This document shows, in pieces, positions 24,856-33,912 of a stretch of 64,000 nt of DNA. Both the position numbers and the translations under genes were made by a program. The stretch spans positions 62,001 through 126,000 of the forward strand of contig CAJCHZ010000052.1 in the NCBI GenBank assembly GCA_903970165.1. The letters run 5' to 3'. This DNA is from Betaproteobacteria bacterium (GTDB taxonomy: Bacteria > Acidobacteriota > Terriglobia > Acidiferrales > UBA7541). Every line of letters begins with the position of its first letter. Position 1 is the stretch's first letter. The notes under the pieces were generated by a model. That model was not told the DNA's origin and ran no database searches. It worked only from the letters and a program-made list of their open reading frames with translations.

Positions 24856-26949
24856 GTGACGAAATTCAGGATGACGAGTCTGGTGCGTGGGGCGTTTGTT
24901 CTGGCTGCAGGGGCGGCGGCGCTAGCGGGCTGGCAAACAGTGTACGGACAAGATGCTGCGGCGAAGAGCAAAGATGGGAAGAAATTGTTTGGGACGGCGG
25001 ATGCGCTGAGGGTGGCGCGCGTGAGCTCTCCGCGGATTTCGCCGGACGGAACGAGAGTGGCGTACCTGGTGGCGGAAACGCCAATGGAAAAGGATAAGGA
25101 TACGTGGAAGTCGCTGACGCATTTGTGGGTTGTGCCAGCAGCAGGGCCGGCAACGGCAGCACGGCAATTTACGCGAGGAGAGAAAAGTATTTCGAATCCA
25201 GCGTGGTCGCCGGACGGAAAATTGCTGGCGTTTACCATGGACGCTGGAGATGAGAAGGATGCGAAGCCGCAGGTGTGGTTCATGTACGCGGATGGAGGCG
25301 AGCCCTGGCAGGTAACCAAGCACAAGAGCGGTGTGCGGGCGTTCGAATTTTCGCCGGACGGGAAGACCCTTTTGCTGACAGCTACCACTGCGACGAGCGA
25401 CGAGGAAGAGAAGCGCGGAAAGGAGAAGGATGATGCCGTAGTGGTGGAACGCGATTTCAAACTTGGACAGCTCTGGACGTGGAACATCGCTACGAGCGAG
25501 GAAAAGCAGATAACGAAATTGGATTTCACCGTAAGCGACGCGCGATGGTCGCCGGATGGAACGCGCGTGGCGTTCACAACGAATCCCACGCCGCTTCTTG
25601 ATCAGATCAGCATGCAAACAGCATGGGTGATGGACGCGGCGGGCGGCACGCCAAGAAAGCTGGCGGAATCCGGCGCGGCGGATTGGACGCATTCCGCGCG
25701 ATGGTCACCGGACGGGAAGTGGATCGCGTTTCTGGGGACTTCGGGGATGCTGATCTACAAGCAGAATCTTTTTATGGTTGCCGCCGACGGAGGATCGGCA
25801 AAGAAGTTAAGTGGATCGTTTGAATTGAATTGCGGCGATCCGAACTGGTCAAAGGATGGGAAGACGATTTATTTCAGCACGGACGATCATGAATCAGGGC
25901 GAGTGTTCGCGGCCGAGGTGGCGTCGGGCACGGTGAAACCGATGACGAAGGAAGGGTCGGTGGCGAACATCGCCGGGATCAGCGACGACGGAAAGACGGC
26001 CGTCGGAACATGGGGCGACCCGACGCATCCGGATGATGTCTACCGGAGCGATTTGAGTTTCGGAACGCTGGAGAAAATCACGAACCAGAATGCGTGGTTG
26101 AGCGATTATGCGCTTGGGGCGACCGAAGTGATCAAATGGAAGAGCAGCAAGGATGGATTGGAGATTGATGGAATCGTTACGAAGCCGGTGGATTGGGACG
26201 GGATGAAGAAAATTCCGTTCCTGCTGAATCCTCACGGAGGGCCGACGGGAGCTTCGCTGCTCAACTTCAATCCGACCGAACAAATCATGGCAGCTAACGG
26301 TTATATGGTGCTGGAGCCGAATTTTCGCGGATCGTCCGGACGAGGGGAGAAGTTTGCGACGGCGAATCAGAACGATTGGGGCGGCGGCGATTACAAAGAT
26401 GACATGAGCGGAGTGCAGGCGATTGTGGACAAGGGCTGGGCCGATCCGGACAGGCTAGGAGCGTTCGGATGGTCCTACGGCGGCTATATGACGATGTGGA
26501 TTGACACGCAGACGGATAAATTCAAAGCCATTTCGCCTGGAGCGGGATTGCCGAACCTTATTTCCATGTACGCGCAGACCGACATTCACAAGTATTTGAC
26601 GGAGTTCGAAGGCATGAAGACGCCGGCGGACAATTACCAAGAGTATTGGGATCATTCACCCATGAAGTTCATCAACAATGTGAAGACGCCGACCATGATT
26701 TTGCACGGGCAAGCGGATACGCGCGTGCCGATTGCGCAAAGCGAAGAGTTTTTTCGCGGGCTGACGGACAGGCACGTCCCGGTGGAGTATGTGACGTATC
26801 CGCGGGAGAACCATGGGTTCGTCGAGCCGCGGCATATTCAGGACCGGTGGCAAAGATATCTGGTGTTCTTTGGAAAATATTTGAACAACCCGCCAGTGAC
26901 GGAACCGAAGGCCGTCTTGGATCGGATGAGCAAGGACCTACCGCAGTAG
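24856..26949 (+). CDS. Secreted S9 family prolyl-oligopeptidase-type peptidase
   Basis: The protein has about 697 residues: a signal peptide (to about VYGQ), a WD40-like (PD40/TolB-type) beta-propeller with repeats such as ISPDGTRVAYL, WSPDGKLLAFT and WSPDGTRVAFT, and an alpha/beta-hydrolase domain (about 450-690). The catalytic triad is visible: Ser in GWSYGGYM, Asp in GQADTRVPI and His in RENHGFVE. The GTG at 24856 is chosen because AGGAGG lies eight bases upstream; an ATG 18 bases earlier is in frame. It likely trims peptides in the periplasm or outside the cell. It ends four bases from the convergent AAA+ gene. Confidence 0.93.
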   Translation: MTKFRMTSLVRGAFVLAAGAAALAGWQTVYGQDAAAKSKDGKKLFGTADALRVARVSSPRISPDGTRVAYLVAETPMEKDKDTWKSLTHLWVVPAAGPATAARQFTRGEKSISNPAWSPDGKLLAFTMDAGDEKDAKPQVWFMYADGGEPWQVTKHKSGVRAFEFSPDGKTLLLTATTATSDEEEKRGKEKDDAVVVERDFKLGQLWTWNIATSEEKQITKLDFTVSDARWSPDGTRVAFTTNPTPLLDQISMQTAWVMDAAGGTPRKLAESGAADWTHSARWSPDGKWIAFLGTSGMLIYKQNLFMVAADGGSAKKLSGSFELNCGDPNWSKDGKTIYFSTDDHESGRVFAAEVASGTVKPMTKEGSVANIAGISDDGKTAVGTWGDPTHPDDVYRSDLSFGTLEKITNQNAWLSDYALGATEVIKWKSSKDGLEIDGIVTKPVDWDGMKKIPFLLNPHGGPTGASLLNFNPTEQIMAANGYMVLEPNFRGSSGRGEKFATANQNDWGGGDYKDDMSGVQAIVDKGWADPDRLGAFGWSYGGYMTMWIDTQTDKFKAISPGAGLPNLISMYAQTDIHKYLTEFEGMKTPADNYQEYWDHSPMKFINNVKTPTMILHGQADTRVPIAQSEEFFRGLTDRHVPVEYVTYPRENHGFVEPRHIQDRWQRYLVFFGKYLNNPPVTEPKAVLDRMSKDLPQ

Positions 26950-26953
26950 AACT

Positions 26954-28657
26954 CTACACGGAAGATTTGCGGCGGAAGATTTGGGGGACGAATTCGAGGG
27001 CGCTGGCTTCGGCGGCGGCGAGTTGAATTTGAAACTGCATGACTTCGGGCGCGATGGGATTCTGATATTCGTTGAGGCATTCCTGTAGCACGTCATCGAG
27101 GGAGGACGAGCTGGTGCGCACCTGGCGGTAGACCTTCATGACGAGCGCTTCCGCTGCGCCGGGAGTCAGCAGCGAGGGAATGCAGGCCTGGAGTGAAGCA
27201 AACGACTCTTCTTTGATGGCGAGCCCGCGCTTGCCACTGAGCATTCGGAGCAGATCAAAACCTTCGCGCGGCGTACTGGTGGGAAAAAGAGGAATCTTCA
27301 GGTCCACGCGGCCTGGACGCTTGAGATCAACTTCGATCAAGTCGGGGCGGCTGGAAGCGAGCACCCAAATGACCTTGCCACGGTTGGCACTGTTGCCCAT
27401 TTCTTCCGCGAGCATCGAATAAATCCGTCCGCCGACGCCGGAGTCGCCGCTGGAGCCGTCGCGGCGGCCGAGAGCTTGATCGGCTTCGTCAATGAAAACA
27501 TAGCAGCGCCCCAGGGCGTGGATGAGGCGGAAAATTTTTTCAAGATTGCCTTCGCTGCTGCCAACCCATTTGTCGCGAAAATTCTTCATCTTGACGATAG
27601 GGACACTGGCTTCGCCCGCGAGGCATTCGACGAGAAATGTTTTGCCGGTGCCAACCGGTCCGCAGAGTAGATATCCTTTCGGAAGGGCGGCGGTGTCGTT
27701 TTTCTTCCACAGATCGATGTCCTGGCGAAACCAGGCTTTGATTTTTTCGAGGCCGTAGAGATCGTCGAGCGTGCGGCGGGTTTCGATAAATTCAATCAGG
27801 CCGCTGGTGTCTTTTTCCACCAAGTCTTTTTTTAGCTTCGCGAGATCGCCGGCAGCCAGGTGCTCTTTGCGGTGCTCTTTTGTTTTGACGGCACTTTCGA
27901 GCGCGCCGAGGGTCGTGCCTGTCAATTGTTCCGCGACCGCGGGCAAATCCGCGGCCATGTCTGTAAGAGAAACCGGAAAATTGGGCGCCATGACACGGAA
28001 GCCATCGAGAAGCTGGTTGGAAGAGGGTAGATCGATTCGAATCCTCGCGATGCGCGGATTGTTGACGATCAAAGGATGAAGGTCGTTCAAGTTTTCCGTG
28101 AGAAGAAACGTTGCGAGCGCGTGGCCGGAGAGAAGGCTTTCGTTTGACCAGTCGCGGATAAGCGAGGCGAGGGCGTTAAGGTCGTAATCCAATCCGCCTT
28201 GGAGGGCGGGGACCAGAAGATCGGCATTTTTGATGATGCAGCCGACTTGCACGGCTGGCTGATTCAGGCGCGTGAGATTTGCGCAGTAACGGAAATAGCG
28301 GGTAAGCGTTTCGACGGCCGGGCGCGGCGCTTTCCAATCCTTTTGGCTTTCCTGAAAATGCGGCCACTTCGAAAAAAGCTCGGCGCCTTTTTCAACGCGA
28401 ATGCCGTTGCCGAGGTCGTAGCTGAGAACGACGTCGAAGCCCGCGAGCAGTACGCCGAGGAGAAAATCGGAAAGACCGCCCAGACGCGGCCCGGATAAGG
28501 ATGGCAAAACCATGCGGTCGCTGATGTTTCCGTAGATGACGAACTGGCTTGCGGCATTGCTCTCGTAAGATTCCGCGATGGCGCGGGCCCACGGAGGAAG
28601 CGCCGGAGATGGATCCCGAGGCGCGGTGACTGGAGAATTTGGCATCGGCGAACTCAT
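26954..28657 (-). CDS. AAA+ ATPase, last gene of the PspA/SBP/vWA operon
   Basis: The 567-residue cytoplasmic protein has two halves. Residues about 20-250 form a degenerate N-terminal region with a strand like CIIKNADLL and FLLTENL, reminiscent of the inactive N-terminal half of Ycf46-type AAA proteins. Residues about 290-500 form an active AAA+ module with Walker A GPVGTGKTF, Walker B CYVFIDEADQ, sensor-1-like VIWVLASSRPD and arginine-finger-region KRPGRVDLKIPLF. Its ATG shares one base with the upstream stop (TGATG), so translation is coupled to the membrane coiled-coil gene. I infer that it remodels the PspA-like partner or another membrane-bound target, by analogy with Vps4 acting on ESCRT-III. 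Confidence 0.85.
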   Translation of the reverse strand: MSSPMPNSPVTAPRDPSPALPPWARAIAESYESNAASQFVIYGNISDRMVLPSLSGPRLGGLSDFLLGVLLAGFDVVLSYDLGNGIRVEKGAELFSKWPHFQESQKDWKAPRPAVETLTRYFRYCANLTRLNQPAVQVGCIIKNADLLVPALQGGLDYDLNALASLIRDWSNESLLSGHALATFLLTENLNDLHPLIVNNPRIARIRIDLPSSNQLLDGFRVMAPNFPVSLTDMAADLPAVAEQLTGTTLGALESAVKTKEHRKEHLAAGDLAKLKKDLVEKDTSGLIEFIETRRTLDDLYGLEKIKAWFRQDIDLWKKNDTAALPKGYLLCGPVGTGKTFLVECLAGEASVPIVKMKNFRDKWVGSSEGNLEKIFRLIHALGRCYVFIDEADQALGRRDGSSGDSGVGGRIYSMLAEEMGNSANRGKVIWVLASSRPDLIEVDLKRPGRVDLKIPLFPTSTPREGFDLLRMLSGKRGLAIKEESFASLQACIPSLLTPGAAEALVMKVYRQVRTSSSSLDDVLQECLNEYQNPIAPEVMQFQIQLAAAEASALEFVPQIFRRKSSV

Positions 28658-29490
28658 CAGGGATGCTCCGCGGTGGGCGTCTTTGCGATGGCGCGCGCTT
28701 TGCCGTAGTCGCGGTCGAGTTCGGTGACGGTGGATTCCGCGTCGCCAAACATTCCTCCGCTAACCAGATCGCTGGCAAGCTCGATATCGGTGGAAATGGT
28801 TTGCGGCTTACCTTGCATCGCAGCGTTATCGAGAATCAGATCCACTTGTGATTCGACGCGCGTCAGGTCGCTTTCGACTTCTTCGAGAGACTGTTCGCGG
28901 CGATGAATGTTTTCCAAGCGACGTTTCAAGATATCGACAGTCGCGGCTTTGGATTGGCGAAGCGCCGGAGATTCGCTCTTGTCTTGAAGCTGGCTTTCAA
29001 TAGACTTAATTTTTTTGTCCAGGCTTTCGGGAGTGTCTTCCGTGCCCGCGGTCAGCAGGTGATAGCGCGCGATGAGCAGCTTCAAATAGACCCACTTGAG
29101 ATTTTCGAGCGCGTCGCGGCTGGTATCTACAAGAAATTCCTCCGCCTGAGCGTTCCCGTAGACTTCGAGAACCTTGTCGCAGCGCCGCTCAAGGTTAGCA
29201 AGCCGCGATTGATATTCCGATGGCAAAAGCTTCACGAGCGATGAGCGTTTCGATTGCGAATCACCGGAGGAAAGCTGTTTGTCCTCTGCTTCGACAACTT
29301 TTTGAAAGCGCTTGTTAAAAGCTAGCGATGGAACAATAGCGGCTTCCGCGGCGAGGCCGAGGAGCCAGAAGCCGGGATGTCCAAATCCGAGAATCAGAAA
29401 ACCCGCGGCAGCCAATGCGTTTACGGGCACACGGCCAAGCGCCGGCACCTGCACTCCAACAAAGAAGGCTGCCTTCAGGTAGCGCCACAC
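28657..29490 (-). CDS. Membrane protein with long cytoplasmic coiled coil
   Basis: The 277-residue protein starts with two close hydrophobic segments (about residues 20-55: VNALAAAGFLILGFG and GFWLLGLAAEAAIVPSLAF). A long charged helical region (about 60-250) with heptad-like Leu spacing follows, for example RRLENIHRREQSLEEVESDLTR written in segments. I recognise no named family. It lies between the PspA-like and AAA+ genes, 29 bases after the former and overlapping the latter by one base. It may anchor the AAA+ ATPase or PspA polymer to the inner membrane. That role is inference. Confidence 0.75.
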   Translation of the reverse strand: MWRYLKAAFFVGVQVPALGRVPVNALAAAGFLILGFGHPGFWLLGLAAEAAIVPSLAFNKRFQKVVEAEDKQLSSGDSQSKRSSLVKLLPSEYQSRLANLERRCDKVLEVYGNAQAEEFLVDTSRDALENLKWVYLKLLIARYHLLTAGTEDTPESLDKKIKSIESQLQDKSESPALRQSKAATVDILKRRLENIHRREQSLEEVESDLTRVESQVDLILDNAAMQGKPQTISTDIELASDLVSGGMFGDAESTVTELDRDYGKARAIAKTPTAEHP

Positions 29491-29519
29491 GATGTTCTTA
29501 TTCTACCGTAGCCGCCGCG

Positions 29520-30278
29520 TCAGTTCTTTTCCGTCTGCGGGCCCATTGTTTTAACAGGTCCCGGAGTTGCCGCAGGAGTGCTGCTCCCGGCCGCCGGTTC
29601 GAGTGCGATGCCTTCCTTGGCCGCAAAATCGGCGAGTGCCTGATCGGCAAGCGCGTGCTGCTCGGCTTCTTTCAACTGGACGCCGGACATATCGAGAGAA
29701 TCGCGCGCGACACGGGCGCGTCCGGCAGCCTTCGTGCGTTCATCTTCGACCATTGTTTGAAGGCGGTCGAGAGTGTCGCCAGAGCCGCCGATGGTGGTAA
29801 TCATTCCAGAGGCCATTTCGGTGAGCTCGGCCATGGCACGCTTCATCTTGAGGTCACTGATACTGGAGCGGAGGGATTCAATTTTGGCGCGTGCGCTGCT
29901 GACGGCTACGTCGCGTGCCTTCAGCAAATCCTTGTAGGTTGTTTCGGCTTGTTCGAGTTGCTTGCGGTTTTCTTCCAGTTCGCGCGAGACGGTTTGCAGG
30001 CGCAGGGCGTACTGAGCCGCGGCGTCGCGATTGCCGGCGCGCAAGTTGGCTCCGGTTTTGGCGCGCAAGTCGCGCTCGTCGTTTTCCAGTTTCTTAACCT
30101 GGCTCATCAGCCTTTCGCACAAGCCCGCGTGCGAAGCCAGACCTTGGTTATATTGCGCGATCTGCTTGCGGAGATTTTCCGTTTCGACTTCGAGCAGCGC
30201 TTCGGGATTCTGCTTTTCAAGCCCGGAGATAAATAGCCCGAAAAATCCTCGAATGAGATTGGCTAACCTTTCAAACAT
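29520..30278 (-). CDS. PspA/IM30 (ESCRT-III-like) family protein
   Basis: The 252-residue protein begins MFERLANLIRGFFGLFISG, the amphipathic helix region typical of PspA/IM30. A long predominantly helical coiled-coil region follows (about 25-215; ALLEVETENLRKQIAQ, RELEENRKQLEQAETTY, SSARAKIESLRSSISDL). The tail is Ala/Pro/Gly-rich and probably disordered. PspA proteins polymerise on stressed membranes and belong to the ESCRT-III superfamily. Here the usual phage-shock partners PspBC/PspF are absent; instead the gene is third in an operon with two solute-binding proteins, a coiled-coil membrane protein and an AAA+ ATPase. The family call is firm; the pathway is not. Confidence 0.85.
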   Translation of the reverse strand: MFERLANLIRGFFGLFISGLEKQNPEALLEVETENLRKQIAQYNQGLASHAGLCERLMSQVKKLENDERDLRAKTGANLRAGNRDAAAQYALRLQTVSRELEENRKQLEQAETTYKDLLKARDVAVSSARAKIESLRSSISDLKMKRAMAELTEMASGMITTIGGSGDTLDRLQTMVEDERTKAAGRARVARDSLDMSGVQLKEAEQHALADQALADFAAKEGIALEPAAGSSTPAATPGPVKTMGPQTEKN

Positions 30279-30336
30279 GCTTTAGCGCTCCTTTCCAGTG
30301 TGAGCGATCTCGCGTTGTAGCCACGCCGCATACGAG

Positions 30337-31548
30337 CTAGCGGTTGGCCTGGCTGCGTTGCCAGCTTTGCAGAAGATTGTTCACCACTTCCGCTTTGGGC
30401 GGCTCGCAAATTTTTGCCAGGTCCACTTTGATACCGTAATCAGCGTACTTCACGAAAGGGCTATCGGGGAACTTCACCGCCACACTTGGGTTCGCAGGGC
30501 GAAACCCGTGCGCGAGAGATTCCTTCTGGATCGGCTCGGTCAGCAGGAAGTCCAGAAAAGTTTGCGCGGCTCTGCGCTGGTCCTTGGAACTCCAGGTGGC
30601 ATCAATGATGTAGTACGGGTTTTCGTTCCAGGCGTTGTATTCGGGATAGACCACGCGGATTTTTCCCCAGCGTCCTTCCGCATTCTTCAGATAATCGATG
30701 GTCACGCTTTCGTAGACGAATAGCGCGTCGTAGGACGAAGGACCTTTCAAAACCATTTCGCGCATCATGTTGCCGGTGCTGTTGTTAAGGCCGCTGACAC
30801 CGCGTTCGAAGGTTTGGAGCCAGTTCTGAAAACCCACGTCAACAACGTCTTTCAAGTCGAGGTCTTTGGTCTTTTTTTGATACGCATACGCCGTGAGAAC
30901 AATGGTCATCAAGCCGGAGTTGGATTCGTTGGGATGCGTATGGCCGAACTTGAAGAGGCCCCACTCGGGTTTCTGCGCGATGGTATCCCAGCCGCCTTTT
31001 TCCTGGAGGGCCTGGCCGATTGTCGCAAAGGACATCGTCTTGTATTTCTGGATGAATGCCTGATAACGCTCGTCCCACATAACGAAGACCATAGGCGAAA
31101 GCGCGATCGGTTCTTCCTTCAAAATAGGGTTCTGGCTGTACTTGACCTGCCATTCCTGAACGAAAATATCTTTGTAGAGAGCGCTTGCGGGCGACCAGAC
31201 TTGAATGCGCTGGTCGCCGTTCAACAGCGCGTGTGCACCTTCGAGCGAGCCCATGGGAATCAGGTTGATCTTGATGTGCTTGCCTTCGCGCGTTTGCGCG
31301 AATTGCTGAACCGCCCATTCGAGCCAGCGCTGTTTTTCCGTTCCATAGGCGATGCCGACTTCGACCTGGTCACCGCCGCCGCTGAAAGAATCGAGGATTC
31401 CACTGCCAGAGCCTGAGCCAGGACTCTTTCCGGGAGAACCCCAAGGCGTCTTGCCAGTGAAAAAATAGTAGGCCCCAACAACGCAAACCACGATGAAAGC
31501 GAAGATGAAGAGTTTGCCAAGCCCCGTCAGTTTGGGTCCGTCCGCCAT
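30337..31548 (-). CDS. Membrane-anchored extracellular solute-binding protein
   Basis: The 403-residue protein has one N-terminal membrane anchor (about 12-32, LFIFAFIVVCVVGAYYFFT), a Gly/Ser/Pro-rich linker, and a type II solute-binding domain (SBP_bac_11-like). The block FKFGHTHPNESNSGL and the late GFRPANPSV are shared with the upstream SBP-vWA protein, so the two are paralogues. No ABC permease or ATPase gene is nearby, so it probably senses a ligand and does not feed a transporter. It lies 49 bases after the SBP-vWA gene and 58 bases before the PspA-like gene on the same strand. Confidence 0.85.
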   Translation of the reverse strand: MADGPKLTGLGKLFIFAFIVVCVVGAYYFFTGKTPWGSPGKSPGSGSGSGILDSFSGGGDQVEVGIAYGTEKQRWLEWAVQQFAQTREGKHIKINLIPMGSLEGAHALLNGDQRIQVWSPASALYKDIFVQEWQVKYSQNPILKEEPIALSPMVFVMWDERYQAFIQKYKTMSFATIGQALQEKGGWDTIAQKPEWGLFKFGHTHPNESNSGLMTIVLTAYAYQKKTKDLDLKDVVDVGFQNWLQTFERGVSGLNNSTGNMMREMVLKGPSSYDALFVYESVTIDYLKNAEGRWGKIRVVYPEYNAWNENPYYIIDATWSSKDQRRAAQTFLDFLLTEPIQKESLAHGFRPANPSVAVKFPDSPFVKYADYGIKVDLAKICEPPKAEVVNNLLQSWQRSQANR

Positions 31549-31597
31549 TTTATTCAGAGCCCTTCAGGTACCGATGCCGCACGAGCGGTTCGCCAAG

Positions 31598-33358
31598 TCA
31601 AAAGAAAGTCGAGATGTCACGGAAAACTTCCACGATGTTTTGCGGAGTGCCTTCATAGAATTTGGCCTGAGTGGCTTCCGCAATCTGCTGCAGAATGTCT
31701 TTTCTGGCCTCGCGCCCGTATGCGATCGTAAAGACATGGATGGCCCTGTTTTCCCCGTTGTATTTAATACGTTCCATGAGCTCATTTAATTTCATTTTGC
31801 TTTCGGTGTCTTCCCCATCGGTGAGAACCACAACCGCCTGAATCTTGGCGTCAGGATTGGGCACCGCGGCGAGGTGCTGATAGGCGGCGTCAATGGAATC
31901 ATAGAGAGCCGTTCCTCCTGAGGCAAACAAGGAGTCCACCTGTTCCACCAGGTGGGGACGTTCGTTTTTCATGAGGGCGTCCTGCTGCGCCCAGTGCAAT
32001 TCACTGCTGAAGGGAAGGAAAGAAAACGTGTCGCCGTCGTCGAGAAGCTGGAGGAGTTGCTTCGCGCCTTCCTTGGCGTTCTGCATCTTGCCTTCTTCGC
32101 GCATGCTGCCCGAAGTATCCAAAACCAGGACAATATTGGAATGCTTCTTCTGAATTTTCCAGGACTGGAGAATCCCGTTGATCACGTCAACGGAAGGCAC
32201 TTCGAGAGTGGTCTTCGGCTCCTTGGGATCGATGCCGTGAGCGGCGTCGAGAGGCGCAGCTAGCGGAACGTCAAGCGAAGCGGGTCGAAAGCCATACTCC
32301 ACAGCCTTTTCCTGCTGCGGCCGCGCCAACAAATACTGAATATAGATTTTTGCCGCCTCACGATGCTCGGGAGTGACCCAATCCCGTTCAACGATGCCAA
32401 CCGGATGATCGCTCCAGAAGGTTCCTTCTTTTGGATAGATGGCCACGACAGGGAACGCAAGATTGTTTTGGGAGTAAGATTCGACGACCATGCTTTCGTA
32501 CAAAACCGCGGCTGATAGATATTCCGGGCCATTGGCAAACATCTTACGGCCAAAAAACCCTGTGGAGCTGCCGTAGTGAACGACGCTCTGCTCGACGCCG
32601 GCGATCAGTTGCTTCACCTGCGGTTTTTCAAGATCCGCCAGCTTGAGTCCCGCCGTTTTCCCGGACGCCGCGTATGCCTCTGCAAAAAGCGAAATCAAGC
32701 CGCTGTTGCTGAACTCCGGATGCGTGTGGCCGAATTTGAACTTGCCCCACTGCGGAAAGCCGTAAGCCGCCCAGCCCTTCGGGTTTTGTGCCAGGGAGAG
32801 AATGTCGGACCAGCCAAGCGGCTTTTTCCCCCATCCGATGGCTTCGGCCATCGGCTTCCACATGGCAATCACAACCGGCGATAGAACGAGATTATCCGTA
32901 GAGCCGATTAAATCCTTTCCGGACTTCGCTTGCGATTCCGCGTTGCCAAGCTTTATGAACGCCGCGGAAGCGGGGCTGGCGAGATGAGCCTGCATGCGGC
33001 CGGAAAGAATATTGTCAATCGTTTCGCCGGAGCCCGTGGGAATTGCGCGAACGAATATGGTTTTTCCGCTTTGCGTTTTCGCGTTGCTGCGATTGAACGC
33101 GGCGGTTACGTCCGTAATCCATTTTTCTTTTTCGGAGCCGTAAGGAAAAACCAATTCGAGGGAGCCACGAGGAGCGACAGCGGGAATTTCCTTCGAAGGC
33201 GGCGCCTGATTCTTGCACCCGGCCGCGAAGCAGATCATGCCGACCAGAAAAAATCGCGTCAGCTGCACCGCAAAGCGAACTGCAACAGTCCCACGGCGGG
33301 GTACGCTCTTATGAGACTTGAAGGAAAGCTGGGAAATAAGGCCTCGCGGCCCTTGCAT
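31598..33358 (-). CDS. Lipoprotein with solute-binding domain fused to von Willebrand A domain
   Basis: The 586-residue protein has a lipoprotein signal (ICFAAGC near residue 48). A solute-binding domain follows (about 65-375) with FKFGHTHPEFSNSGL and YGFRPASLDV, then a C-terminal vWA domain (about 395-586). The metal-ion-dependent adhesion site is intact: DTSGSM, a Thr in GGTALYDSI, and LTDGEDTES. It should sit in the envelope facing the periplasm or outer surface. It is the first gene of the five-gene PspA/AAA+ operon. The fusion suggests ligand binding controls a vWA-mediated contact. Start codon choice (ATG 33358) gives a long n-region before the lipobox and may be too far upstream. Confidence 0.87.
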   Translation of the reverse strand: MQGPRGLISQLSFKSHKSVPRRGTVAVRFAVQLTRFFLVGMICFAAGCKNQAPPSKEIPAVAPRGSLELVFPYGSEKEKWITDVTAAFNRSNAKTQSGKTIFVRAIPTGSGETIDNILSGRMQAHLASPASAAFIKLGNAESQAKSGKDLIGSTDNLVLSPVVIAMWKPMAEAIGWGKKPLGWSDILSLAQNPKGWAAYGFPQWGKFKFGHTHPEFSNSGLISLFAEAYAASGKTAGLKLADLEKPQVKQLIAGVEQSVVHYGSSTGFFGRKMFANGPEYLSAAVLYESMVVESYSQNNLAFPVVAIYPKEGTFWSDHPVGIVERDWVTPEHREAAKIYIQYLLARPQQEKAVEYGFRPASLDVPLAAPLDAAHGIDPKEPKTTLEVPSVDVINGILQSWKIQKKHSNIVLVLDTSGSMREEGKMQNAKEGAKQLLQLLDDGDTFSFLPFSSELHWAQQDALMKNERPHLVEQVDSLFASGGTALYDSIDAAYQHLAAVPNPDAKIQAVVVLTDGEDTESKMKLNELMERIKYNGENRAIHVFTIAYGREARKDILQQIAEATQAKFYEGTPQNIVEVFRDISTFF

Positions 33359-33912
33359 AAATGTTGGGCTCGTTCATTGTACCGATTTCTTTGCCGTTGC
33401 AAAACGACAAAGAAGAAAGATAGTCTGCAAATATAAATGCAATGTGAATGCCTCTATGCAGAATAGACTTCCGCCGTCTCTGTCAGAACGATCCCGTGGG
33501 CAGATTCGGAAGCTTTAAGGTTCGAATTGCCAAAGGTCGGTGAAATAAAGTCGTGTGCTTCTCCGTTGATAGGGTTCTCCTGATGACTGCCAAGGCCCCC
33601 GTCCGCGGATTCAACGAGCGTTATGGTCTGCCGGTTGTTCGCGGGGGTTTGCACGGAACAGTCTGTCGCGGAGCATGCTGAGGCGTACCAGTCCATCTGC
33701 CATAAGGCACCTGTGCCACGTTGGGGCGTAGGAGTGATTTGACGACCGTGCAAAACGACGTCTGTTCGGGAGTTGGGCGGGTTATTTTGCTTTTTCTTTT
33801 ACTTCTTCTATTGCGGGTTGGCATTCTGCGCAGCTTGTTACTCGGCGACCGTCTCGCAGCTTCCGGGATGTGATTCACAGGAGAGGCCGTCCGGAAGTAG
33901 TTCGCCGGTGCC
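33359..33912. other. Region without a supported gene
   Basis: About 550 bases lie between the start of the SBP-vWA operon and the first decayed gene of the accessory region. Only short, low-complexity frames are present. The promoter of the five-gene operon should be near 33360-33450, but I see no clear consensus boxes. Base composition becomes mixed here compared with the GC-rich operon. Confidence 0.4.
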
